DNA of 64,000 bases from Clitoria ternatea (Eukaryota > Streptophyta > Magnoliopsida > Fabales > Fabaceae). This document shows, one piece after another, positions 45,384 through 55,391 of this stretch. The first letter of the stretch is position 1. The number at the start of each line of letters is the position of its first letter. The notes under the pieces are model-generated. The model was not told where the DNA came from, made no database searches, and saw nothing but the letters and a program-made list of their open reading frames with translations. A program made the translations under genes and the position numbers. Location: the NCBI GenBank assembly GCA_037962975.1, contig CM075674.1, positions 88,056,501 through 88,120,500 of the forward strand. The letters run 5' to 3'.

Positions 45384-47621
45384 CCTTTCAAACAGCAAGA
45401 CAGACGCATGTTCAATTTTGCTCACTATGCACCACTGAACACAACTTGCGAGCAAATCTTGCGTGAAATAGGATGGACCACCCTCAATGTTTATGGAATT
45501 CAACGTCCACCCCCAATCAGGCGCGGTGGAAACCCAAAGAAATATTGTGAATTCCATGAATCAGTTGGCCACGCCACAGAAGAATGTAAGCAACTCAAAA
45601 ATACCATTGAGGTGCTCATTCGTGAAGGTAAACTGAAACATTACCTGTTCAAAGGCAAATCACATGATGAGCCTGAGAAGTTTGAAAAGCGACATCGTGA
45701 TCGTTCTCCGGATCCTGATAGTACTCGGGAACCAAAACATGCGGCGGTGTCAGAGAAACAAAAAGGCATTGTTCTGGAGTCCGCCCAACGAGAACCGAGC
45801 CCCGAACCTAGATCACGAGGTAAAAGGCAGGTGGTGGACATGATTGCTGGAGGCTTCGCAGGAGGCGGACCCTCAAACACCGCCCGGAAAAATCATCATC
45901 GTATGATCTTATCTGTGCAGGGCAAGAACAAAGAATATCGCCCATTCAGGGACGGAGTTCAGACTCCGCCTATAACTTTCACAGATGATGATTTTGGCCC
46001 AACCATTCCTGAGGGAGATGATGCGGTAGTGATCATTGCGGTGATCGCCAATATGGATGTAAAACGCATCCTAGTTGATCAGGGAAGTTCCTGCGACGTT
46101 ATTTTTTATGACTGTTTTAAACGCATGGGACTGACTGACGCTGATTTACAGCCTTACACACAGGACCTTACAGCTTTTAATGGCGCCAAACAGCCTACAA
46201 AAGGCTACTTGGACACAAGGATTACCTTCGATGGTGAACCTGGAGCAAGGACTGTGAAATCCAGGGTTCTTGTCATTGATGTTAAATCCCTATACAATGG
46301 CATCATTGGGCGGCCTACTCTGAATGCCATGGAAGCCATCGTTTCAACCCCCCACTTGTTAATTAAGTTCATCGATAAAGATAATCAAGTCTCATCTGTC
46401 AGGGGTGACCAGGAGATGGCTCGTTATTGTTACAATTTAAGTCTTAACATGGTGAAGCTTGAAACCATGTCTAAGAAAAGAAAATTGAACGAAGGAAACA
46501 GTGCGGCGGCATCCGTCAACTTGGTGGATCTTGATCCCAGGGCGGAGTCTTCTATAGACCCACTGAACCCTTTAAAACCAACTCCTGATGGTGGTTCCAA
46601 GCCTATTGTTCTGGGCAGCACCCCGGAGCAAATCACTAACATCAATGACAAACTGGAGCCTAACGAGGAGGCAAGGCTGATTGCACTCCTCCATGAGTAC
46701 AAGGAAATTTTTGCCTGGACAGCTGCAGACATGCCTGGTATGGATCCTAACTTTTGTTGCCACCGCCTGGCGGTGTATCCTGAAACTAAGCCAGTGGCGC
46801 AAAAGAAACGGCGTATGGGTCCTGCTAAGCAGAAGGCTGCCTGTGAGAAAACTGAAGAACTCCTTAAGGCGGGGTTCATCAGGGAACTCCGTTACTCTTC
46901 TTGGCTGTCCAACGTGGTTATGGTACAGAAAGCCAATGGCAAATGGCGCATGTGCATAGACTACGTTGATTTGAATAAATGTTGTCCCAAAGATCCTTAT
47001 CCTCTCCCCAACATTGACAGACTGGTTGACAATTCATCAGGATACAAGTATCTATCCTTCATGGATGCTTACTCCGGATACAACCAAATTCCAATGTGCG
47101 AGGATGACCAGGAGAAAACAGCATTTATCAACGACAGAGGAGTCTTTTGCTACAATGTCATGCCATTCGGGCTGAAGAACGCTGGGGCCACCTACCAGCG
47201 CATGATCAACAAAGTCTTTGAGGGCATGCACACAAAGCTGGTGGAAGTTTATATTGACGATATCATCGCCAAAACTCCAGAAGGAGGAGACCATGTTGAA
47301 GACCTACGCCTCATTTTTCAACGCCTGCGGCAATACAACATGAGACTCAACCCACTAAAATGTACATTTGCTGTGCCTGGGGGGAGATTTTTGGGTTTCA
47401 TGTTAACACAAAGAGGCATAGAAGCTAATCCTGACAAGTGTCGTGTGATACAAGAGTTGCAGAGCCCCAAAACACTGAAAGAGGTACAATCCCTCAATGG
47501 CAAAATCGCTGCTCTAGCACGATTCATGCCAAAAATGGCTCATCGCTCTCTCCCCTTATACAAGATGCTGAAGAAGGATAAGAAATTCAATTGGGGCCCA
47601 GAGCAAGAGGCGGCCTTCTAG
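45384..47621 (+). CDS. pol: Gag zinc knuckle, protease and reverse transcriptase (pol, first segment)
   Basis: This continues the gag frame after the TAA; the first ATG is at 45408 (737 codons to the stop). In order: zinc knuckle KYCEFHESVGHATEEC (about residues 44-60 from that ATG); aspartic protease with ILVDQGSSCDVIFYD (about 220); reverse transcriptase (about 470-650) with DYVDLNKCCPKDPYPLP, FMDAYSGYNQIPM and catalytic VYIDDII. The protease and RT motifs look complete. A TAG at 47619-47621 ends the segment in the RT-RNase H connection and the frame again continues beyond it. With no promoter or start of its own, expression would require passing the upstream TAA or internal initiation. Confidence 0.85.
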   Translation, partial: PFKQQDRRMFNFAHYAPLNTTCEQILREIGWTTLNVYGIQRPPPIRRGGNPKKYCEFHESVGHATEECKQLKNTIEVLIREGKLKHYLFKGKSHDEPEKFEKRHRDRSPDPDSTREPKHAAVSEKQKGIVLESAQREPSPEPRSRGKRQVVDMIAGGFAGGGPSNTARKNHHRMILSVQGKNKEYRPFRDGVQTPPITFTDDDFGPTIPEGDDAVVIIAVIANMDVKRILVDQGSSCDVIFYDCFKRMGLTDADLQPYTQDLTAFNGAKQPTKGYLDTRITFDGEPGARTVKSRVLVIDVKSLYNGIIGRPTLNAMEAIVSTPHLLIKFIDKDNQVSSVRGDQEMARYCYNLSLNMVKLETMSKKRKLNEGNSAAASVNLVDLDPRAESSIDPLNPLKPTPDGGSKPIVLGSTPEQITNINDKLEPNEEARLIALLHEYKEIFAWTAADMPGMDPNFCCHRLAVYPETKPVAQKKRRMGPAKQKAACEKTEELLKAGFIRELRYSSWLSNVVMVQKANGKWRMCIDYVDLNKCCPKDPYPLPNIDRLVDNSSGYKYLSFMDAYSGYNQIPMCEDDQEKTAFINDRGVFCYNVMPFGLKNAGATYQRMINKVFEGMHTKLVEVYIDDIIAKTPEGGDHVEDLRLIFQRLRQYNMRLNPLKCTFAVPGGRFLGFMLTQRGIEANPDKCRVIQELQSPKTLKEVQSLNGKIAALARFMPKMAHRSLPLYKMLKKDKKFNWGPEQEAAF

Positions 47622-49766
47622 AGCTTGAAAAATGTCTTAGCCAGCCCTCCAATCCTGGTAAAACCAAGCCCAGGTGAGCAACTCATCGTTTATTTGTCTG
47701 TTTCAGATGAAGCGCTGGCAGTGGCCCTGGTCAAAGAAACAGTCGAAGGTCAACGACCGGTGTACTTCACTGGTAAAACATTGCATGGTGCAGAGTGTCG
47801 TTATCAGAAGATTGAAAAGGCAGCACTTGCAGTTGTTTGGGCCTCACGACGTCTAAGACCATATTTCCATGCACATCCCATCCTGATTCGCACAGATTTG
47901 CCACTTCGTACTATATTGTTCAAGCCAGACTTGGCAGGAAGGATGATCAAATGGGCCATAGAGCTCTCTGAATTCGACATATCCTACGAACCAAGAACTG
48001 CTATTAAGGCACAAGTCCTAGCAGATTTCGTAGTCGAATTAACAGGCTCCAGCCCGGATGCAGATCATTCACACTGGACAATATACGTCGATGGGTCTTC
48101 GAACAGCAAAGGATGTGGGGCAGGAATCGTTATAGAAAGTGATGACGGGGTACATCTTGAAATTTCATTGCACTTTACCTTCACTACGTCTAACAATCAG
48201 GCGGAGTATGAAGCCTGCTTAGCCGGACTCAGAGCAGCTCAAGATATTGGGGCCAAAACTGTTACTCTATGCAGTGATTCTCAACTAGTCATCTCACAAA
48301 TTCTTGGTGAGTATCAGGCTAAAGAACCTCTGCTGCAACAATATCTGGACTGTGTCAATGAGTTGAAACAGCGCTTCGATGAAGTAACTTTCAAGCATGT
48401 ACCTCGCGAAGAAAATACACGTGCTGATATCCTGTCCAGGTTAGCCAGCACAAAGAAGGCGGGATGCACAACCACGGTTGTACAGAGTACTCTGGCGGAG
48501 CCAAGTATATCCCTTCCCTCTTCAATTCATATGATTAAAGGCCGCCCCGTTGATGACAACTCTTGGGTAACACCAATAGTTCGTTATCTTGTTAATGGAC
48601 AATTACCCACGGATGATCTTGAGCGAAAGAAGCTAAGGAAGGAAGCACCCTATTATACACTCCTGGATGGGCAGCTATACCGCCGAGGAATTTCTGTCCC
48701 ATACTTAATTTGCATAAATGAAAACGAGGTGCCTGCTGTTTTGGAAGAAGTCCATGAAGGGCAGTGTGGACATCATCCAGGGGCACGGAGTTTAGTGAGA
48801 AAAATACTCAGGGCGGGGTATTGGTGGCCCACTATGAAGCAAGACGCTGCCTCATACGTTCAAAAATGCGATCAATGTCAACGATTCGCGAATTTTCACC
48901 ATACTCCAGCCGAGGAAATGTCATCATCAATAACGCCCTGGCCTTTCTATCAATGGGGCATGGATATTCTAGGTCCATTCCCAACTGCGCCCGGCGGTAT
49001 CAAATACTTGATAGTTGGTGTTGATTATTTCACCAAATGGATTGAGGCAGAGGCAGTGGTGCACATAACGTCAGCCAGGACTCGAAGATTCGTTTATGAG
49101 AATATCATAGCACGTTTCGGAGTCCCTGAACGCATAGTCACTGATAATGGCACCCAGTTCACAGATCGCAAGTTCACTGAACTCCTAGAAAATCTCAGCA
49201 TCACGCAGATTTTCTCTTCCGTGGAACACCCTCAAACCAATGGACAAGCAGAGGTCGCCAACAGAGAAATCTTGAAGGGCCTCAAAAAACGCCTTGGTGA
49301 GGCAAAGGGAGATTGGGAAAATCAGTTATGCCATGTTTTATGGGCATATAGAACCACCCCACACTCCACCACGAATGAATCTCCGTATCGGCTGACATAT
49401 GGAGTCGAGGCTGTCATTCCCATTGAATTAATGGCCCCTTCAGCTCGAGTCCTCCATTTCAATGAGGAAGCCAATCAACAGAACCTCGCACACGAATTGG
49501 AGGTTTTGGCGGAGTTGAGAGAGGAAGCCTTTGTGAGAGATCAAGCTGTCAAAGCAAAGGCCGCCAAACGGTATAATGCACGCATGTGCGAACGCCGTTT
49601 CAAAGAGGGAGATTTGGTCCTGAGAAGGGCCAACATTGGCAACAAATTTGCGCACCAAGGCAAATTGGCACCAAATTGGGAAGGTCCATACCGAGTCATC
49701 GAGGTTTTGGGCAAGGGTACATACCGCCTAGAAAACTTGGATGGCACTCCGGTCAGAAATAAATAG
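47622..49766 (+). CDS. pol: RNase H, archaeal-type RNase H and integrase (pol, second segment)
   Basis: This continues the same frame after the TAG; there is no ATG at its head. The normal RNase H region comes first (LAVALVKETVEGQRPVYFTG, YQKIEKAALAVVWA). The second RNase H characteristic of Tat elements starts near residue 149 (WTIYVDGSSNSKGCGAGIVI, CSDSQLVISQI). Integrase has the zinc domain HEGQCGHHPGARSL...CDQC (about 376-414) and a core with MDILGPF, VTDNGTQF and the NGQAEVANRE glutamate. The end (GPYRVIEVLGKGTYRLENLD) is the usual Tat C-terminus, closing with TAG at 49764. All catalytic motifs look intact. Confidence 0.85.
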   Translation, partial: SLKNVLASPPILVKPSPGEQLIVYLSVSDEALAVALVKETVEGQRPVYFTGKTLHGAECRYQKIEKAALAVVWASRRLRPYFHAHPILIRTDLPLRTILFKPDLAGRMIKWAIELSEFDISYEPRTAIKAQVLADFVVELTGSSPDADHSHWTIYVDGSSNSKGCGAGIVIESDDGVHLEISLHFTFTTSNNQAEYEACLAGLRAAQDIGAKTVTLCSDSQLVISQILGEYQAKEPLLQQYLDCVNELKQRFDEVTFKHVPREENTRADILSRLASTKKAGCTTTVVQSTLAEPSISLPSSIHMIKGRPVDDNSWVTPIVRYLVNGQLPTDDLERKKLRKEAPYYTLLDGQLYRRGISVPYLICINENEVPAVLEEVHEGQCGHHPGARSLVRKILRAGYWWPTMKQDAASYVQKCDQCQRFANFHHTPAEEMSSSITPWPFYQWGMDILGPFPTAPGGIKYLIVGVDYFTKWIEAEAVVHITSARTRRFVYENIIARFGVPERIVTDNGTQFTDRKFTELLENLSITQIFSSVEHPQTNGQAEVANREILKGLKKRLGEAKGDWENQLCHVLWAYRTTPHSTTNESPYRLTYGVEAVIPIELMAPSARVLHFNEEANQQNLAHELEVLAELREEAFVRDQAVKAKAAKRYNARMCERRFKEGDLVLRRANIGNKFAHQGKLAPNWEGPYRVIEVLGKGTYRLENLDGTPVRNK

Positions 49767-50089
49767 AACATTTTAAATTTACGCATATATTACAGTTAGT
49801 TGGGTAATACGGTATGATCTTTTCTTCCTAACTCAAGGATCTTCCTCTGTATGCTTTCCTTGAAAAGGTTTCGAAAAGATATATCCCAACTCAATCCTTT
49901 ATGTAGTTCCATTCTCAATGAAATGCCTTCCTGTATTTAATCTTCACTCTAACTTTGAATTGATTATCCATGGCAGAATTTGTTCCCATGCAGATAAAAC
50001 AACGACTCTAAAACTGAAGCACAAACGCATAACTCTTTATTCCATAAAGATCAACCAACATGCAACGCCGCTTCACAAACGGAGTCAAC
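49767..50089. other. Spacer between pol and the tandem arrays
   Basis: This is a short AT-rich stretch after the pol stop. No signal stands out, and the frame starting at 49918 runs into the first array. Confidence 0.5.
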
Positions 50090-50803
50090 AAAAACTCCTT
50101 GGGGAATTGGTGTCTCAGCTATATGCTGCACCATACCGACCCTAAGGTACAGAAAACTCCTTGGGGGGAAAGGATTGGTGTCTCAGCTATATGCTGCACC
50201 ATACCGACCCTAAGGTACAGAAAACTCCTTAGGGGGAAAGGATTGGTGTCTCTGCTATATGCTGCACCATACCAACCCTAAGGTACAGAAAACTCCTTGG
50301 GGGGAAAGGATTGGCGTCTCAGCTATATGCTGCACCATACCGACCCTAAGGTCCTACAGGCCGCCTATGGAAAGAACTAGTGTCACAGCTATATGCTGCA
50401 CTAATTCGCCCCCAAGGTCCTGCAGGCTTCTTGTGGGAAGAGCTGGTGTCACAGCTATATGCTGCACCACGCTAACCCCAAAATCCAACCAATTTCTTGC
50501 AGGATGAATTAGTGTCACAGCTATATGCTGCACCATACCGCCTCGAAGGTTTAACCAATTTCTTGCAGGATGAATTGGTGTCACAGCTATATGCTGCACC
50601 ATACCGCCTCGAAGGTTTAACCAATTTCTTGCAGGATGAATTGGTGTCACAGCTATATGCTGCACCATACCGCCTCGAAGGTTTAACCAAATTCTTGCAG
50701 GATGAATTGGTGTCACAGCTATATGCTGCACCATACCGCCTCGAAGGTTTAACCAATTTCTGGCAGGATAAATTGGTGTCACAGCTATATGTTGCACCAT
50801 AGC
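50090..50803. repeat. Tandem array A: 11 units of 66-68 bp
   Basis: AGCTATATGCTGCACCA recurs at 50118, 50185, 50253, 50321, 50387, 50453, 50519, 50585, 50651, 50717 and 50783. The first four units are 67-68 bp and carry CTAAGGTACAGAAAACTCCT. The later ones are 66 bp and carry CCTCGAAGGTTTAACCAATT. Units from 50500 to 50780 are nearly identical. A 66-bp period keeps frames open on both strands, so repeated peptides (QLYAAPYRLEGLTNFL and the reverse) appear, but nothing suggests translation. Confidence 0.95.
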
Positions 50804-50980
50804 AATCTGGACTTGATAATTTTCATTCGATCAGGAGTCGCACTCCAATTAAAATGCAAAAGGATGAACATTTCATCCAAAACTTGACTCTACCTAACTC
50901 CCAACATTTTACGGAGTACATGAGCAACAAACTCAAGCACTACCCAACAAGTTCAAGTAAGTTCAACACTTGTAAAATTG

Positions 50981-52320
50981 TGCTTCATTAAAATTCCTAA
51001 GAGGCTACTCCGCCTTCTTACGGAATCCAGCTTCATTAAAATTCCTAAGAGGCTACTCCGCCTCCTTACGGAATCCAATCCCTTTTAAATTCCTCAGAGG
51101 CTACTCCGCCTTCTTACAGAATCCAACTTCTTTGAAATTCCTAAGAGGCTACTCCGCCTCCTTACGGAATCCAACTCCTTTTAAATTCCTAAGAGGCTAC
51201 CCCGCCTCCTTACGGAATCCAATTCCTTTTAAATTCCTAAGAGGCTACTCCGCCTCCTTACGGAATCCAGCTTCATTAAAATTCCTAAGAGGCTACTCCG
51301 CCTCCTTACGGAATCCAATTCCTTTTAAATTCCTCAGAGGCTACTCCGCCTTCTTACGGAATCCAACTTCTTTGAAATTCCTAAGAGGCTACTCCGCCTC
51401 CTTACGGAATCCAACTCCTTTTAAATTCCTAAGAGGCTACTCCGCCTCCTTACGGAATCCAACTCCTTTTAAATTCCTAAGAGGCTACTCCGCCTCCTTA
51501 CGGAATCCAATTCCTTTTAAATTCCTCAGAGGCTACTCCGCCTTCTTACGGAATCCAACTTCTTTGAAATTCCTAAGAGGCTACTCCGCCTCCTTACGGA
51601 ATCCAACTCCTGTTAAATTCCTAAGAGGCTACTCCGCCTCCTTACGGAATCCAACTCCTTTTAAATTCCTAAGAGGCTACTCCGCCTCCTTACGGAATCC
51701 AATTCCTTTTAAAATTCCTAAGAGGCTACTCCGCCTCTTTACGGAATCCAATTCCTTTTAAATTCCTAAGAGGCTACTCCGCCTTCTTACGGAATCCAAC
51801 TCCTTTTAAATTCCTAAGAGGCTACTCCGCCTCTTTACGGAATCCAATTCCTTTTAAATTCCTAAGAGGCTACTCCGCCTTCTTACGGAATCCAACTCCT
51901 TTTAAATTCCTAAGAGGCTACTCCGCCTTCTTACGGAATCCAACTCCTTTTAAATTCCTAAGAGGCTACTCCGCCTCTTTACAGAATCCAATTCCTTTTA
52001 AATTCCTAAGAGGCTACTCCGCCTTCTTACGGAATCCAACTCCTTTTAAATTCCTAAGAGGCTACTCCGCCTTCTTACGGAACCCAACTCCTTTTAAATT
52101 CCTAAGAGGCTACTACGCCTCACTATTAAAATCATTTCAATGAAATTCTCAAGAGATTACTACGCCTCGTTATTAAAATTACTTCAGTTAAATTCTCAAA
52201 GAGGCTACTTCGCCTCCTTACTGAATTTTACTTCACCGAAATTGCAAAAAGGCTATCCCGCCTCGCTATGCTTAGTCATATTTCGTTAAGTCCTCAGAAG
52301 AATATTCCGCCTTTTCGATA
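50981..52320. repeat. Tandem array B: about 28 units of 48 bp
   Basis: The unit is CCTAAGAGGCTACTCCGCCT followed by CCTTACGGAATCCAACTCCT and TTTAAATT. GAGGCTAC starts at 51001 and recurs every 48 bp to 52106 (24 units, one with an extra A). Four decayed units follow to about 52320. Units alternate between CTCC and CTTCTT variants in a higher-order pattern. The 16-residue repeat frame (KFLRGYSASLRNPTPF) is a by-product of 48 being divisible by three. Confidence 0.95.
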
Positions 52321-52395
52321 TCATTTTACAAGGCATAAATACGACGGACTCGAACACTGCTTATATGAACAAGTATACATTTGCAGAAAATATGC

Positions 52396-52401
52396 TTTAT
52401 T
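52396..52401 (-). terminator. Candidate poly(A) signal of the antisense gene
   Basis: AATAAA on the minus strand, about 110 nt past the stop codon of the antisense gene and before array B. Confidence 0.45.
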
Positions 52402-52509
52402 CAATATTGCCAAATTGGTAAAATCCAGAGCCTATCCTGAAACAAGGCGACGTTATAAATAAAAACAAGACTTGCAAAGAGACTGAGGAGGAGACTGAGA
52501 AGCTGATCT

Positions 52510-55172
52510 TTAAGGGTCAGACGGCTTCCCTTCTTGCTGAGTGGAGGTGAGCTGACTTTCTCCTGGCCTGGTCAAACTTTGGGAAGGAGGCAAGTCCGCC
52601 AGAACATATTCATCATTGGGCGCAGGCATATGACCTCCTTGCACAGGCACCATCAATTCTCCGTTGATAAATTCGTAATAGGGATGAATGCCTGTGGTGG
52701 AGAGAGTAACACCTGGGTTACGGTAGCAGAGTTGGCGAACAGCCATGCTGAAAGCATCATCAATCGCTGCCTCAGCTGCATCCAAGGCAGATTGTAATTC
52801 CTTGTCAAGCCTCTCACTGGTAGCATCTGAGGCAGTCTTCTCAGCTTGCAACTCTTGAACCTGCACTTCAAGATTTCCATATGCGGTTGCTGCTTCGCCC
52901 AACTCCGCCGCCCAGGCATCTTCAGCTATGGCCTTATTTATTTCTATGGAGACCAGCCTCTGCTGAAGAATGCTCACGTCTCCGCCCAAAATTTGGTTCT
53001 GTTGATCTAAATTTGAAACTTGTTGCTTCAGCAGAACATTATCAGCCTTGACCTGGGAAAGTCCACTCACCACCTCGCCTAGCTTTTTATTCTGTTGTTC
53101 TAGCAGGACCTTCTCAGCCTTCACCTTAGCCAACTCCTCTGTCAATTTCTTGATGTCGGAGTCGGCGGTGTCAAGATGTTTGTCCTTGGCCTTGATCACC
53201 TCGGACAGCTGCTCATTGTCATGTTCCAAGCTACGAATCTTTTCCACAGACTCGTGGTAAGACGCCTGAAACATGTTGGCCTCGGCAGCAACGTCATCTA
53301 TCCGGGGGACAGAGGCCAAGAAACCATCTATCTCTGCAAGGTGCCACCTCGCAGCTGCAGCAGCCTCTGGAATCTCCTCAAAGTCGATGTCGGGGCGGAG
53401 GATGAATTCTGGATCACGCCTCTCTGACTGGCGGGATCCCGTATTTGCAAAGTACAAAAAGGGATTCAAGCGAGACCCCGCCTGGGGCAAAGAGACAAAC
53501 CGCCTGGATGATTCCCCTGGCACATCAATGGGGAAAACTGCTGTCCCTCGAGTGGTCAAGCTCAGGGCGGGATCCTCAGACGGGCGGACCGGGGAAACTT
53601 GAACTCTCCCTGCCTCGTCCCCCGTATCTTGGTCAGAAGAGGCTTGGAATCCCTCCGCTTGCTCCCCCGCGACATCTTCTTCGGGGATGCCTTCAACACC
53701 GCCCATATCAGCAGAAGTACCCATAACAGGTACCTCCTGAGTCTCCTCCAAGTCGATGGCAACATCGATTGATGTCCCTTCCTCAGCCCTCCTCTTGCCC
53801 TTAGTCCTCCTCCTTTGCAAGGCATGAAGATCTACTTCCTCTTCTTCCTCTTTAGCAGCTTCTGGTTCTTGGCGTTTTTTAGAACGCCTTTCAACAGTAG
53901 CTGCTGAAGATCCTGCACCACCTTCAAAATTTATTATGTTGGTGGAGGCAGGGAAGGGAAGAGCTGTTGTAAGAGCGGCAGCCAGATTCCTCCTGGGCTG
54001 CACATTGTTCTCCGCGTTAATTTCCCTGCGGCTCATTCGGATCCGCTTGATTCGCTCCATCCCAGGGAACTCAGCGATTTCTCCTACGAAATAACAAAAC
54101 GAGAATATGATTAGAAGATGCAAGATAACAGCAATACTCAATCAACATTGCGATTGTTAGTAATATTACTCAAGTATCCCTGAGCATCCCGCCCAAGCAG
54201 CCTTCGACAAAGGATCAACTTGTGGACAGAATTGTACTCCTTCAACATCCGGAGTACTTCCACAGACGCCGCCGATAGAGCACCCTCTTCAACTTCATAC
54301 GCTCGCTTGGTTAAGAGAAAGTGCTCATGTGTCCACGCAACTGGGAATCGATCAATTCCCTCCTTATTCCGCCAGAAGACGGACTCCCCCTCCTTCACAG
54401 AAACCTTTACAAAACTTTTTCTGAAGTGGAGTCCGCTTTCCTTGGCGGAGTCCGCAAACGACTTGAAGTTTAAAATCTTCGGCTCCGCCCGAAGAGTAAC
54501 AAGGCCCATGCCGCCTGTTTTTACGTTCACCCTCCTCATGATGCGGCAGAAAGAAAAGAACAACGCCACAGTAGGCGTAAACTCCAGATGCTCCGCCATC
54601 ACCTCAAAGCTTCGAACTATTCCCCAACCATTTGGGTGCAGCTGAGAAGGAGCACAATCCAAGAACCTCAGCACGCCCATCTGGAATTTGTTCAAGGGGA
54701 AACGCACTCCCAGCTGAGTGAACAGAATATCGTACATACATATTGTACGATTATTATGAGGACGATGGCAAATCCTTTCGAATGTCTTAGGAGAGCAAAC
54801 AATGAACCTATCTTCATACCGTTCATTTTTCCAGATAGGCACAGATAGCTCCACTACACCGCCACTAGTTGTTGCATGGCGAGAGGAAGTACCCTTAACA
54901 TCCTCCTCAACCCAACAATAAGGATCAATCTCGAGCGTCTTCTCCCAGTCCAGTCCATGCAACACGACGTTTTGACACTCTGCCATTGTCAACACTTGGG
55001 TATGGAAAACACCTCCTGACACAAACGAATGTACAGCATTACTAAAGTACTCCACACTGCTATAAAACGTCGAGTCCCTCCCAGTATAAAACGCCTCATC
55101 TTCACTCTCAATATCAGAAAACATGGGACGAACAGAAACCCTAGAATGAGACTCTGACCTCTTTCCTCTCAT
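52510..55172 (-). CDS. Antisense two-exon gene inside the Tat element (PF04195-like plus coiled coil)
   Basis: Exon 1 runs 55172-54170 and exon 2 runs 54083-52510 on the minus strand. Spliced, this gives 2577 nt, 858 codons plus TAA. The start ATG (MRGKRSESHSR) is the first in-frame ATG after the TATA box, with A at -3. Exon 1 holds a region like the putative gypsy-type transposon domain PF04195: FTQLGVRFPLNKFQMGVLRF and LHPNGWGIVRSFEVMAEHLE. Exon 2 starts acidic and basic (RRSKKRQ, EEEEEVD, RRTKGKRR, possible nuclear signals). Its later part is Gln/Lys/Glu/Leu-rich with heptad-like spacing (LEHDNEQLSEVIKAKDKHLD), probably a coiled coil. Extra antisense frames are known in Tat elements; their function is unknown. 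No stop or frameshift breaks it. Confidence 0.75.
54084..54169 (-). other. 86-bp intron of the antisense gene
   Basis: The donor reads TTGA|GTAATATTAC and the acceptor TTGTTATTTCGTAG|GA with a T-rich tract. Phase agrees on both sides (one base left over in exon 1, two supplied by exon 2). Without splicing, exon 1 ends in TGA at 54138 and exon 2 has no ATG at its head. The in-frame TTG at 54141 is not a credible plant start. Confidence 0.7.
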
Positions 55173-55382
55173 CTTCCTTTTTACGAACACACAAAAAGGA
55201 AAACTAAAGCTAACCCAATGGAAATGAAGAAGCAAAGAAGAGGAAGAAGCAAGTACCTTAAGCTTCTGAAAGATAGAAGAACTCCAAACACCAATAAACT
55301 CGCAAGAGAGTAGCAAAAACACTTTCAGCGAACAAATACGAAGTGAGAGATGAAGCAAAACATTTCCCTTCTGAGAGTTTAC

Positions 55383-55391
55383 CTATTTATA
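55383..55391 (-). promoter_or_regulatory. TATA box of the antisense gene
   Basis: TATAAATAG on the minus strand, about 210 nt before the ATG. A start site about 30 nt downstream would give a leader of roughly 185 nt. The leader has a short upstream frame (ATGTTTTGC..., 12 codons) and possibly a leader intron (AAG|GTACTTGC ... GTAAAAAG|G). Confidence 0.6.

Noticed and set aside
50259..51761. Repeat proteins in arrays A and B (22- and 16-residue periods, both strands)
   Set aside because: The periods are multiples of three, so open frames arise in several frames and on both strands. No start context or neighbouring domain supports translation.
54141..54141. Independent start of the second antisense reading frame at TTG
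   Set aside because: A TTG start is not credible in a plant gene. A phase-matched 86-bp intron joins this frame to the upstream exon.
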